A stretch of DNA of 64,000 bases, from the NCBI GenBank assembly GCA_029378245.1, contig JARKIF010000032.1:558001-622000 (forward strand), written 5' to 3'. The position numbers and the translations under genes were made by a program. Source of the DNA: Roridomyces roridus. Taxonomy: Eukaryota > Basidiomycota > Agaricomycetes > Agaricales > Mycenaceae. Under the pieces are notes generated by a model. It worked only from the letters and a program-made list of their open reading frames with translations, did no database searches and was not told the origin of the DNA. Of this stretch, positions 50,107-61,869 are shown piece by piece. Each line of letters starts with the position of its first letter. Positions within the stretch are counted from its first letter, which is position 1.

Positions 50107-51057
50107 GTGCAGCACGCTGAGAGCTGCCGGCACATCGCATCCTTGGCCTTCCTGTACACGGGTCCCCGGCTCTTGTATCCATCGGCGCCATCACTTTACC
50201 CTCCACCACTCGCCCGTCTCAGCAGCATACGGAAGCACCCCGATTTGGCCTGGCTCGATGGCGTTTTCCATCACCCCATTGTCACCCATTCACCTCCACC
50301 GATGCCTGTGACCGCCGCTTTCCACAACCCGACCAAGATTGATGCCAAGCTCAACGGCGCCGTCTTACCAACGCAAGTGGCGGGCCTTCCCACTCGGTCG
50401 TCCTCTGCCGATATGACTCATCACCATCTGCAATCCCGAAGTGCGTATTTCTCCACCATTTCCTGTCCAATCTTCATGAGACTAATTTCCCACCTGTGCC
50501 AGGACTCCCTCTATCGAAGTTGGGCAGCTGTAGAGGCCATCCGGGTCTGCCGCCGCCGCCGCTGCCATTCGAGCACAAGCATGCACAGCCACCCAGCAAA
50601 AGTGCGTATTTCTTTGCCATTTCCCTTCCAATTTGCTTGAGATTAATTTCACACCTGCAATAGAACTCCCTCTATCCAACTGGGGCAGTTATAGAGGTCA
50701 TCAAGGTCTGCCGATGCTGCTGCAGGCGGTCGAGCACAGGCATGCAGAAAGTAAGACCTTCTCTGCCATTTTCGCATTCCTATATCTAATCCTGTGACAG
50801 CCCGTGCATGCCTGGGTTCCCGCTGGGATTGCGTTCAGCATCACCAGTCAAGTCGGGCGCGACAGGTTGCCCACGGCGCAACGAGCTCTACGCCTTCGAG
50901 AACGCGTCTCTCGATCAGCGTGTTGCTCACCCATCCGCCATTCAGCACCACCTCTTACACCGGCACGGCACGCGTACCCCTTCAGTCCTTCCGCTTCCTA
51001 CATGGGTATTCGCACCTTCGCCCACACATCCACCACCCACACATTCACGCCTTCTAA
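50107..51057 (+). other. possible gene with a tandemly duplicated intron-exon unit
   Basis: Two consecutive units are related over their full length: intron 50441..50502 plus exon 50503..50601, and intron 50602..50663 plus exon 50664..50750. Both introns are 62 nt and begin GTGCGTATTT; both exons are multiples of three in phase 1-1 and encode variants of LPLSKLGSCRGHPGLP...EHKHA. An upstream open frame ends at 50440 with a matching donor, and a downstream exon starts at 50801. No known domain; Pro/His/Ser-rich. Expression is unproven. Confidence 0.35.
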
Positions 51058-51224
51058 CACCCATACTTGCACAACCGCATTACGGGTTGATGGGTCTGTG
51101 GAAGCTCCTCGTTGTGTCCTTCAACGTCGAGCGTGGTTCAGAGCCGGAAGCGTTTTGATCGGTGGAATATCCAAATCATTTGTCCGCTCAGGAGCTCCCT
51201 AGTAACGTTCCTCCCACCACCACC

Positions 51225-53135
51225 ATGGGTATTCCTGGTCTCTGGCCGGTCAGTGTTCTTTCTATCACTTTACACCCTATTGAAAAATCTCAGCTCGTTG
51301 AATCAACTGCCCAAGTCATGTCCTTCGCAGATCTATGCGTTATTGAAGGCTTCATCCAGCAAACTCGCAGTACCGGCACTATTATTATAGGAGTCGACGC
51401 AGGGTACGGGATTCTCTGCTCATTTGGACTCTACTAAGCCTTCAATAGACTCTGGATGGCGCAATCTCAGTCCGTTTTCCACAAACCTCAGCATTCACAA
51501 ATGGGACAGAACCCGGAGCTTCGGGTACTCTTCTACAAGCTCGGGGCGTTGAATCAAGTCGGCTGCCAGGCCCTCTTTGTTTTTGATGGTCCGGAACGTC
51601 CTTCTGTCAAACGGAATAAGCAAGTCAAAGCCAAACCCCATTGGCTCGTGAAGGAATTCACCCAGCTCATCGAACTCTTTGGGTTCCATCATCATACGGT
51701 ATGCATCACACTCCATGAGCATCAATTGTCATTGCTCAATACTCGTCTATAGGCCCCCGGAGAGGCGGATGCGGAACTGGCGTACCTTAATCGTTTTGGG
51801 CACATTGATGCTATCTTGAGTGACGACTCGGACGTCACCCTTTTTGGTGGTGGCCGTATCATCCGAAGGTTTGTCAACTGACGCTTGCATTCAGCTTGGA
51901 CTAATATTCTCTGCCAGATTGAATGAAAGAATCGGGATGAAATTACGGTGTACACCGCAGTCGCATTGGAGACGGGCATGGGCCTCACACAAGGTGGACT
52001 CCTGCTCATCGCTCTTTTCAGTGGTGGGGACTATAACCCGGTTGGTGGCAACCTCTTCCTTGATGCCTCTTTGCTCATTGGGAACGCAGGGTGGTATTAT
52101 TGGGTGCGGGATCAAAACCGCTTACGCCCTAGCCCGCTGTGGGTTTGGAGACGCCTTGCTGGCAAGCTGCCGCAATGATTCAGTCGAGGATCTCCGTCAT
52201 TTCCTTGTTGAGTGGCGGAAACAGGTGCGAACGGAGCTGAGGACAAACTCCCGTGGATACCTCACAACCAAACAACCGAGACTCGCCAGCTTGATTCCCG
52301 ATTCCTTTCCCAATGTCAAGACTCTCAAATTGTATGCATGCCCTGTAACTTCGTGGTCCCCTGGATTTGCCATCCCGCCGGCCGCGACTTGGGTTGTGCA
52401 GATGCCGGATGTGCAGGGGTTAGCTGCGTTCTGTACCCAGAAGTTCGGCTGGTCTGCCGTTGATCTACGCAACAAATACAGACGGATTGTTTTCCCCGGC
52501 GCATTTCTCCGCCGGCTCACTTTGGCAAGTTCTTTTTGTACACCTAAGCATTGAGCGCTGCTAATGGACGACTTTAGCCATTCGACGCCCACGATCAGAT
52601 TCAGCACCATGTCACGGAGGGGCGTATCAATGACGCGTGCCCGTATTTGTCCTTCTACCACAGTATCGTCAAAGTCGACTTGGACCACCGCGGCCTTTAC
52701 AAAAGTTATCAATTGAAGCTCGCAAGCGGAGCTCTTACACACGCCATGTTATCCAACATCAGCACAAACCATTCCTCCACCGGGTCTGCTGCACAAACGA
52801 CCACTCAATGGTTCCCCGCCGTATTAGTTGAACGCTACTTCCCGCTCCTCATCAGCGACTTCAATCGATCCACGGTATGCTCCTCTCTGCCTTTGTCCCC
52901 TCTCAATGGTCTGATTCCACTCCCTCAGATTCCCACTCCATCCGCACGTGCGCCTGGGTCCCCGGTCGATTTCTTTGATATGTCCGATACCGAGGCTGAA
53001 TCGGGGGAGGTCATCGATCTCACCGACGATCAGCCCCGTCTATCTGCTCGACCCTGCACTTCTGCCTCATCGGTCATCGACCTTACTGGGGATTCTTCAG
53101 ATTCAGATGATTCGGACGTCATGGTCATAGATTAG
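51225..53135 (+). CDS. GEN1/Yen1-like XPG-family structure-specific endonuclease
   Basis: Exons are 51225..51248, 51294..51403, 51449..51698, 51753..51872, 51930..52040, 52090..52524, 52578..52874 and 52929..53135, giving 517 aa. Family members cut flaps or Holliday junctions. N-domain: MGIPGLWP, then GVDAGLWMAQ, and LFVFDGPERPSVKRNK with the conserved Asp. I-domain: APGEADAELAYLNRFG and SDDSDVTLFGG with the metal-binding acidic residues. These are followed by GLLLIALFSGGDYNP and a helix-hairpin-helix-like GGIIGCGIKTAYALARCGFGD. The C-terminal tail is acidic (SGEVIDLTDDQ, DSSDSDDSDV), with two SUMO-interaction-like VIDLT motifs. Intron 6 uses a GC donor (GCAAGT). Intron 4 is modelled with acceptor GAAAG|AAT to keep the frame. 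All catalytic residues are present, so it may be active. It lies 117 bp upstream of the recombinase gene on the same strand. Confidence 0.85.
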
Positions 53136-53252
53136 CGAGGTAGAGAAAGCTTGTATCTTGCCGTACTTGAGTAATTACATTGGTGATCGACGACGAAGTG
53201 CCTTGAAATTGCAAATTGTTCTTGCCCTCCGTTTCACGTCCCCCTCCTGTGC

Positions 53253-56200
53253 ATGCCAGTTACAAAGAAGTCGACGACTGCAGCAGCAGCACCCTCTGAT
53301 GGTTCTCCAAAGAAGAAGCGGGCCAAGAAAAAAGAAACCGCCGAACTTGACACGCTGCAGAGCAAAAAGGATGCTCTACACAAGGAATTCAGTAAAAGCC
53401 AGAAAACGAGGAAGGCATACGATGGGTATTTGGCGCGCGCCCGAGCTTTTGTCAAGGACATCACCAAGGAACGGAGACTCAAGGAAGCAAAGACCCCGGG
53501 CTGGCAGAACGAGGATGGGCTGGATACAGACCTTTTGGAGAAGGCGCTTGAAGGACCTCCTAACAAACATTCTGCCGCAGCATTGGAGTTGTTCATTACT
53601 CAGAAATGTGTGGTCGAAGGGTGCAAGAAGTCCACAGCGGATGGAATTCATGGTGCTTTTGCCGACTATTGGGATAATTTGTGAGTGAGAACAATGTTTC
53701 TTTTGACACGATACTCACACCCGGGCCATCCAGGGGCAAAGGGAAATATGCCGGGGCATACAAGTTGGAGGAAGAGACTGGAAAGGTCACTGGATGTCCT
53801 GCGCGTGCACCAGAAATCGAGGCACTCATGAAATGCGTCAAAACAAAGACCCTTGTCAAAGGCGAGGCAGCGACGCGACGCCATGCTGAAGCCATGGCTA
53901 TTGAAGACATACGAAAGATAGTGGACTGGTCGAAGCAGCAGTGCTCATCCAAAGAGCTAGCTGCAGGCTCGCCGGCAGATCGTTCCGCGCTTGTGCGTGT
54001 TCAAAAGCATGGCTTCATGCGCGCATTTCTTGCATCGGGTTACTGTCTGTGGACAAGGTGCGTCCTCTGAGAAAGCTTGGTGGATGATCTTGTCTTGACG
54101 CCGCCACAACAACACACAGAAACTTTGAACTCTGTCAACTTCAAGAGCGCGACCTGACTCTGGACCAGCGTGGGCCAGCTCCGCACTGTCTTCCGTACAT
54201 TGGCATATTCTTGGACAACCGAAAGGGATGGCAGAGCAAACAAGGATGGGACGGGCCACTTTCCAGTGCGTATTCAGTCGTGTCTCGTCTCGGTATTCCA
54301 CACTGACCCAATGCTCGTAGGCAATCACTATAATATTTATGAGCAGCCAGACACGCCAGAGATCTGCATGTACACACACCTACTGGCTTGGAGGAAGCTC
54401 TATCAAGAAAGAATTAATCGTCCATTCGAGCCTGACGATTATATTTTCCCCTACATCTCTCCAAACGGGACCATTCACCCCAAGAAGCCGATGAGCCATG
54501 ATCTGGTTCAAGAACAGATGAATGAGCTTGCCTCTGGAGCGGGCGTTAACAAGATATTCACCACTCATTGTCTCCGGAGAGGTGGCTCGCAATACCGCTT
54601 CATGTTTGCGCCCATCGGTAAACGGTGGTCCCTGAGCATCATTCGGTGGTGGGGAGGGTGGGCCGAAGGAGAACAGGTGCGCGTGTCATTCATTATATTG
54701 TGTCTTCTGTCGAATCTGACATGCGGTCAGGTTGCACTGTGAGACCCGGGGGACATGATTTTCATGTACCCCGGGTACCCCCAAATCATGCACCGATGCC
54801 ATGAAACTCACGTGAGGGTGGTCGAAAATCACCTCCTCCTCCATGAAATGTGAATAACCAATTCATGTCCGTTTTCGACGTTTTCATGTACCGAATTCAT
54901 GTTCCCATGACATGAAAATGACTGGGAACTGAGTGGGTTTGATTTGAGCAATGCAGCTTCCTAATGAATACTATTCCTGAGGGACTGAATTTCGGATGAA
55001 AGGAATATGAATTTCAAAGTAATGTAGCTAATACAAGGAAGTGCTACCAGCAGCCCGCCCACTATTGCTTCCACCACCACCGGGACTCAAGAGCCACACA
55101 CGCATCACCGGATTCGAAAAGATCAACCTGCGGCTGGATGTCAGATCAGAATGCGGCTCGAAGGTGTACACTAGTACACACCTCAGGCAGTGGGAGGCCA
55201 CGGTAGCGGCGTCGTAGATGGGAAGGGAATCAAGCTCAAGGACAAAAGCCATAGAAGGGCACATACCTGAAAGAAGCGAGCTCTGGCCCCGCCATCGACT
55301 CGAGAAGCTTGAGGACATCAAGTTCGTATCCGGTCAGCAGATCGTAGCAGGATGAGCTCGTGACGCACCTGAGGTCAACAGTGATTGGAGCACTGGGTCC
55401 CAAGAACCAAGCCCTACACTCAGTCGAGACAGCCACAGCGGCTTCTTGTGCTGTCTTCAAGCTGTCGTCCGAGGTTCATGATGTGCAGAGTGGAAGGGCA
55501 TCAAAGGGTCCAGACGTTGATATTGCAATGAAGTACTGTCGACAGGGGGCTCCTGGGGAGAAGAGAGTGGAGGAGAGGTACATTGAAGAACGGGGGGGAA
55601 GGCGACATGAGGGTTGGGAGGAAGGAGTGGAGCGCCGTGACAGACGTGACACCACTGACCTCATCCGCAGCATGGCTCCACACCGGCCTTCCCACAACTT
55701 TCCCAAGTCCTTCTCCGTGCAAATATCTCACTGTGCAACAGCGCGGTCGTCAAGGGACGTCCAGACGGGGTATAGGTTGATCGAAGAAGACCCTGGCTCG
55801 ATCAATGTTCATTTCCATCTTGCTCCCTGATTTTCATGTGTTTCTCCCATGATTTCGGCTTCACCAATTCAGCGGAATTGTTCCTGATTTTCACCGAAGA
55901 GGCCATGATTTGATACATTGTACGGACTCTGTAAAAATCGCAAATTAACGTCTGAAGTACCCGAGGTATTTGATCTGTTCATTTCAGGCCATAGACTGTG
56001 ATTCTGCTTGTTCATGGCACGGCGACATGAAATTCATGCGCCGTTGTTTTCACAGTGTTGATACCTTGATGCGATACTTGCTGGATTCATTACAGAGCTA
56101 CGAGTCGGGCCACGGAGACAACCTCAATCCACATCGCTGGGAGCTGGACAAAAGCTTCATGGGTGAGAACGACGCTCTCAAGCCTGCCACCTCCGCGGAG

Positions 56201-56820
56201 CTTCGAACGCTTACCAGCAAACTCATGACGGCTATCTCATCATCCCCTCCCCAACCCCAACACGACTGTGCTCGTTCACACGCCCCGAACCCACTGTCTT
56301 CCATCTCCAATGCAGTACCACAATTGACTACCATCCGCACTGCCGCCAGTCCATCTCAAGTCGCAGCTAGCCATCTCACCTCCGGACAAGCAACAACGAC
56401 ATCTGAGCTGTCAACAAACGAAGCTCGGGGCACCTCCTCACCCCTTCCCCTTGCGGGTATCGTTATTCCGTCCGTTGGAAAGGACCATATGTCCTGGCGG
56501 CGGGCGGTGGACCAATGGGAAGTCGGTGACCCCGCTGTCCATCTGGTACCTTTAAAGGATTGGCCTCGTGAGCACTATACGGGGTGTATGCGCACCATGA
56601 CAGGCTCCACCTATGCTCAGAGGAAACTCATTGCCATGGAATTTCAGCGGTGGGTCCTGTATCCTGTATATCTATCAGCCGATAGGCTGACGCTCTTGTT
56701 CCTAGCCTTGGGCGCGATAATGCGGTCTTCATGGCTGAATACCCGGAGTATTCCAACATCACCAAACTGCTCAAGGCTATCCGCCAGAAAACTGGTCGCA
56801 CACGGCGAGCCCGCACATAG
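53253..56820 (+). pseudogene. tyrosine-recombinase-like gene with GCR1_C-like C-terminus, interrupted by a CACTA-like element
   Basis: Exons are 53253..53680, 53734..54057, 54120..54265, 54321..54676, then 54731..54734 joined to 56061..56649, and 56706..56820. Without the insertion 54735..56057 and one TTG repeat the frame is continuous (653 codons). The N-terminus is Lys-rich (KKKRAKKK). The recombinase part has TRNFELCQLQERDL (first Arg), THCLRRGGSQYRF (H-x-x-R), WWGGWAEGE and, just after the insertion, TLMRYLLDSL with the likely nucleophile Tyr. The C-terminal WRRAVDQWEVGDP, LKDWPREHYTG and LGRDNAVFMAEYP resemble the GCR1_C-type DNA-binding segment of fungal Cryptons. The insertion separates H-x-x-R from the Tyr, so this copy is probably inactive unless the element is spliced out. 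Confidence 0.78.
54735..56057. mobile_element. CACTA-like non-autonomous element, 1.3 kb
   Basis: The ends start CACTGTGA in inverted orientation and share CATGA(T/A)TTTCATGT about 20 bp further in. The 3-bp repeat TTG flanks it (54732..54734 and 56058..56060). Removing it restores both the splice acceptor context (GTCAG|GTTG) and the reading frame of the recombinase gene. The interior has several TTTTCATG/CATGAAA words near both ends and no transposase. Confidence 0.85.
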
Positions 56821-57154
56821 AGCTGGGACCCTATTTATTCCTCTTTCCCGCCCATACATTATTGACACTTCCTATGTGACATCCTATACTCTATACTGCT
56901 TTCTTTCAACTAACTAGCTTACCATCCTCTCGTACCATACGTAGTATACCAATCCACCGATTTGTTTCGAATTCTGCCTCCGACTGCGTGCTATTTCCCT
57001 AAATGGAAGTGGCTGTACCTCCGGTGATCAAAAGTGCTAAGCGGTGCCATCGGGTGATGTAAACGCCATCGGCTGATGGCATCTTGTAAATTATACGGAC
57101 TAAGTGTAAGTATTGTGAGTAGGCTCCAAGATTGACTTGTTTTTTTTCTTCTTG

Positions 57155-57388
57155 GACTTCCCTTTTGGGTAACATCATGATGGGGATCACACGGCAACAC
57201 CTTTATTGCAACAATACTCTGCCTACTTGTACTTTGCAAGTCCCTACTGAAATATTGCGACTTTATTGCAGCTTTTCTCCCAACCTTTTTTGCAGCTAGG
57301 GGGAAATCGTTCTAACCCTTCTAATTAGAATGGACATATGCATGGTGTGTCCCTTCTAGTTAGAAGGGATATATGGGTCCCAGAGGTG
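57155..57388 (-). repeat. right TIR of the 13.85 kb element
   Basis: About 234 bp, the inverted counterpart of 43539..43770, ending GGGTCCCAGAGGTG before the target duplicate. Confidence 0.85.
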
Positions 57389-60300
57389 TGATTTCAGCCC
57401 AGCGCACCCAACGGCTGTTGTTTATGCCACGCCTGAGCTAAATTCAATTTGGGTGCCACTTGACCTGAGCTGTTTCAACTCACTCGTCTGTCGGCCACCA
57501 CCAGTACTTTCCCTGAATCTCGCGCAAAGAAGGGAAGCAACTCGGCTCCAACTCGTCAAAGAGGGGTTCCCAGCAAGAGGCACCAGATCAATTGATGTTC
57601 GACACTGATTGATCTCTTGCTTACATACCCCCCCTACCATATTAAGACTTGGCTCCGTGAAGTCCGCTAGGTCCGACTGTTGCCGACAGCTGCCCTCCGC
57701 TGGTCCGCCCTTTTTCTGCTTGACCATAGGTTGATGATGAGTTGTAGACTAGTCCACTTGATTTTATATTGATGCCCTCTGCCCTTGGAGGCGGCTCAAT
57801 GCATTTTGTGCCGTTCTACATCAGATCACTGCCATCCGGAGCTATCAAGCCTGTGTCCAACATCACTTGATCTGCTGCCTCTTGGTTCCCAGTCCGGCTC
57901 GTCTTGACTTTGATTCCGATATTAAGCTGCTGAGAGAAGTTGAAGAGCACGCGGGGACTTACGCTACCAAAAAGGAAGGACCCAAGACGATCTTTTCCAA
58001 TGTACTAGATATGAGATTCTCCGAAATGAAGGGTCCTGGATCCACCCGCATACGGGAAAAACTCTGCGACAACGTGTAAGTTTTCTATTCCTGGAAGTTT
58101 GGGAAACACGCACCGAGTGGGGAAGATACAATCCGAGGATTTTGATACTTGGACAGAGCTCGAAGATGTGTTCAAGGGGGAACGAATCACACCAGCATGT
58201 CACATCGACCAGTTTGGTTCCGTGAGAACGCAGGAAATCGGGGAACGACTCATGGTAACACAGAGCCAGGGTCCGTAGAGAAGGCAGTCTGGACGCGAGT
58301 CAGCAGTGAGAAAAGACCCGAATGAACAAATTCGTACTTCATACGCGTCAAAGCGACCAAGAAGGATGAGTCGGATTCAGCAACAGATAACTCCGTCAAA
58401 CAAGGCAGCGCTGCAGAGGGTATTTCGTCCAGGTCAAATTCAGTGCCGCACTCCCAAATCAAAGACCGGAGCGCGGTGAAACGAGAGAATATAGCTGGCG
58501 ATACGGGTAAAGAAGCAGTACATAGGCGAGTGGTGAGTTTTTGCAACGTGGAACCACAGGTCTCCATCGCGATCTCGAACGCTCTCCAAGAAATGTGGCG
58601 ACGGCAGATATAACTTTTATCACCAGGTTCGTACGCGTCTCCAAACAGCAACTCCTCGAGGCCGGTGGTCTGTCGTAGAAGTAGAGGCGTCCATTCGCGC
58701 CGAGCACGTGCGGGCTGTCAAACCAGGCTTCCGTTCATGAAGCAGTATTCATACCTGCCGTCGTTGTCGTACTCGCCGAAGTAGCCCAGGACTCGGCGGA
58801 TGTGACAGCCAAGCCAAGGGTTTCGTTCCAAAACCGCTACGAGTTTCGGTACATGGTTGTGGTCCTTCAAGCAGATGTGCGTGTAATAGTATCGCAGTGC
58901 GAGTCGCTGGAGATCTGTTAGTCATTGCTTTCCATTTCTGAGCACACGCACATTGAAATATTTCGAAACCAACAGGATGGGCAGTCGGGGTGGTATGTCG
59001 TTATATAGATCCTCCTCCAATTCTGGGACCGAAAGTGCGAAATACAAGACCCGCTTCCATATGATTTCTTTGATCTCGGGCGTCGCAGCCTCCATGGGAA
59101 TGAAGTCGAGATACAGCGGCCGGGAAGAGTGTGCTACACCACCGGGAATGTCGGAAGAATCTGGGTCCGCAAACCGTAGCAGAGCCCTAAAGGTCGGATC
59201 TTTATTTCCGACTCTTTCCAAATCATCTGGCACGCGGTACGTGACCTCAATGCATTGTAGCGGGCAGTCCTTGAAAATCGAAAATAGCCGAGAGGCGGTG
59301 GAAAGACTGGCCACGGAAAGTGTATGCAGCGTGCGAATCTCGTTGAAAGCTTGGAGCATCTCAAAGTGGTCAAAAAAGCAAGGGAGTTTCAACACGAACT
59401 ATAATTTTCATCATTATAATCCTGTTCATTTAAATGAACGTAAAATACGGACCAGGCGGTTCCACTTGGAGGCTGATTGAAGCATTGCTTCCTTTACTCC
59501 TTGCTCAGTCAACGGATTCTTCGGCAACTGGAAGTCTCTGAACTCTTGAAAAATTAACCGCTTGGGATTCACAAGCGGAAGGCCGGCGCAAAGGCCGGAG
59601 GCACTGTCGGAAGAGAAGACGTTGAGGGAGATGACGAGGTCGGATATGTGTGGCGAGGATTGAAGGATTGTGCGCATCGGGGCACCATAACCACCTTCCA
59701 CACGGAGGCGCTTGATAAACAGCCCGAGGTCTTTGTTTTTGAGCAAGGCCTGCTTGAGAGCATGAGCCTGAGCTTTGGAACGGATGACGACGACGTCGTA
59801 TAAGAGCGGTGTCGCCACACGCATCCAGGTCTTGCAGACAGGGAGGTACTCCGAGGGCGATTCTGGCAAATACTCTGCGAAGCGAGATATTTCCTCAATG
59901 TCAGCAAATAAGTTTTCATCCGGGACGTGCAATACAGGTGAGAGGATCTCCGAGATGAGCTCTTCCGGAAGAGAGTTGATCGCCATGATGGGATGTGGAG
60001 ACGACACGGAGGCTCCGTCGCTGGCGATGGTGGTGAAGGACGAGTGGCGCGTGTGACAGTGACATCACAGGATCACGATGTAGATCATGATGGCCTCGCT
60101 CCTTGCTCCCAAACTCCCACCACTCTCTGGAGTCTGTCAGCCAGGCATTCCAGATGCTATTCTTTCAATCTGAATGAAAATACAGCCGATTTGAAATAAC
60201 TCAAAGAAGAATGCTCCGTGTTTGCCGGCCCCGGTTCCTCCTCGGTGCCCAGTGGCCGCTGTCTTCGCGCCTCGGACGACAGCCTTGCCGTCTATCCGTG

Positions 60301-60491
60301 TATCCGTATGACGAACAACAGCCACACTACGTCGCTGCCGTGGAGTGGCTAGAGTTGCTGACGTGAAAAGGCTGTATGTCCGCAGCTAAGCGCAGTCTCT
60401 TGTCACCGCCAGCGCCGGGGCGCGCCGCGCACTGCTAATCCTGCTTAATTCTGAAACGGCATCTCCAGTGCGCAATTTATTCCCGTTTCCA

Positions 60492-60499
60492 ATAAAAGG
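60492..60499 (+). promoter_or_regulatory. TATA-like box of metallo-beta-lactamase copy 2
   Basis: ATAAAAGG, 34 nt before the ATG at 60534; same position as in copy 1. Confidence 0.5.
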
Positions 60500-60533
60500 C
60501 CCTCAACACATTCGGTCAAACTCAGTTCACCCC

Positions 60534-61869
60534 ATGTTCCTTCCATCCGCTCTTCTGCTCCTCCTCGCTGGCCAAGCCCGTGCGTCCTATAAGGACTTTG
60601 GCATCCCTCAATCCAGCGCCACAGTCTCCGTCAAAGTTTTCAATGTCGGATTCCTGGAACTCATCAACGCCACCCATACGTTCGCCAATCCCGTTGTCCC
60701 AGGACATGAATCCGTCACATTCCCCATGTATTCCTTCCTCATCGAACACAATACTTCCAAGAGCCACCAAACGCGCCATATGTTCGACCTTGGCATACGG
60801 AAGGACCCACAGAACCTTGCGCCTGCTTTCTCGAGCGCCATAACCGCAGGACTGGCGTCTCTGAAGGAGGACAAGGATATCACCGAGCTCCTTGAGGACG
60901 GTAGCATTCCCCTAACGAGTATCGACGCTGTCATCTGGAGGTATGTGCAGTTGTATTCATATCCTTGACTCGGTGCTGATCTTCTTGGCAGCCGTACGTT
61001 TTGCCTCCACCGTCCTTGAATCGTGATTCACATTTCCCAGACTCACACATTGATCACATTGGGGACATGTCCAAGTTTCCCAACACTACCGGCCTGATAT
61101 ACGGGCAAGGCACAAACACTGAGACCTTCCCAACCTTCCCTACCGCACAGCTGCTCGAGAGTGATTTTGCGTCAGTCCACATTCTACTCTTGTTAGTTTC
61201 AATACTTATTTTCCGACAGCGGCCACAATATCACTGAAGTGGACTTTTCGAATACCAAGCTCAGCTTCAGCGGCCTGCCCGCCATCGACTTTTTCGGCGA
61301 CGGTAGCTTCTATCTTCTCAACACGCCCGGTGTGAGTATTTTACCTGCCTCACAAGAATCGTCTCAACCATCTGCAGCACGCCTTGGGGCACATGAGCGC
61401 ACTCGCCCGCGTCACGCCCACGACCTTTATTTCCATGGGCGGTGACACATTCCACCACGTAGCCGAAGCCCGCCCATTCCCCGATTTCCAACACAACTTC
61501 CCCTGCCCTGGCGATCTCGTCGCCTCTGCGCGCAGCACCATCTCGACCGACTTCTTCTGGTCACCGCACACGCACAACGGGTCCTTTGACATTCCCTCCC
61601 GTGCGCAGCCCTTGCTGTCCATCTCCGACCTGCCGGATTCAGTGTATGTCGACCCATCGACTGCCGCTGTGTCGCTCGAAAAGATTGCGACGTTCGATGC
61701 TGATGAGGATATCCTTGTCCTCGTGGCGCATGATGCCAGTGCGGCTGGATCGTTGCCGTATTTCCCTGCATCGTTGAATGGTTGGAAGAAGGCCGGGTTG
61801 AAGAAGGAGATTGTGTGGAATTTCGTCAACGCCTCGAATCCGGCGTTCTTCTTTGATGTGACTGCATAG
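60534..61869 (+). CDS. secreted metallo-beta-lactamase-fold hydrolase, copy 2
   Basis: Exons are 60534..60940, 60992..60993, 61041..61170, 61220..61331 and 61378..61869, giving 380 aa. The signal-peptide-like N-terminus and metal-binding motifs are those of copy 1 (6189..7525). The same 2-nt exon (CC), flanked by introns of 51 and 47 nt, again completes the HxHxDH motif. Near-identity to copy 1 is high in exons 1, 4 and 5 and lower at the end of exon 3 (one codon missing here) and in the introns. Coding capacity is fully kept in both copies, suggesting both are used. Its divergent neighbour, F-box copy E, is decayed. Confidence 0.85.

Larger units (their letters stand above)
43539..57388. mobile_element. 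13.85 kb TIR element carrying GEN1-like nuclease and tyrosine recombinase genes
   Basis: The ends are inverted repeats of about 230 bp that start CACCTCTGGGACCC and run with high identity to about 43770 and 57155. The 8-bp duplication TGATTTCA flanks them (43531..43538 and 57389..57396). Deleting the element and one repeat restores the last exon of F-box copy E to the pattern of copies A and D, so the boundaries are well supported. Contents: a mostly gene-poor left half, a small locus with a duplicated exon (50.4-50.8 kb), a complete GEN1-like XPG nuclease gene (51225..53135) and a tyrosine-recombinase-like gene (53253..56820) interrupted by a CACTA-like element. No DDE transposase was recognised. 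The 8-bp duplication suits hAT or KDZ elements; which enzyme moves this one is open. Confidence 0.85.
43454..59986 (-). pseudogene. F-box gene (copy E), decayed and split by a 13.85 kb element
   Basis: The gene starts at the ATG at 59986 (MAINSLPEELISEILSPVLH) and ends with a C-terminal piece at 43454..43538, where TAG is 43454..43456. The element 43539..57388 separates the last exon into two parts that join in frame-compatible order and match copies A and D. Besides the insertion, a cluster of in-frame stops lies at about 59410-59440, exon 3 is out of frame near 58690, and about 300 bp of extra DNA sits around 57620-57930. It is the counterpart of copy A in the inverted duplication. Confidence 0.82.

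Noticed and set aside
53253..56820. Interpretation of 54677-56057 as one long natural intron of the recombinase gene
   Set aside because: CACTGTGA inverted ends with a TTG duplication, and exact restoration of frame on removal, make an insertion the simpler reading.
59424..59439. Palindrome GTTCATTTAAATGAAC in F-box copy E
   Set aside because: A single short palindrome in a decaying exon beside a stop cluster. A 41-nt intron here would shift the frame, so it is treated as decay, not regulation.
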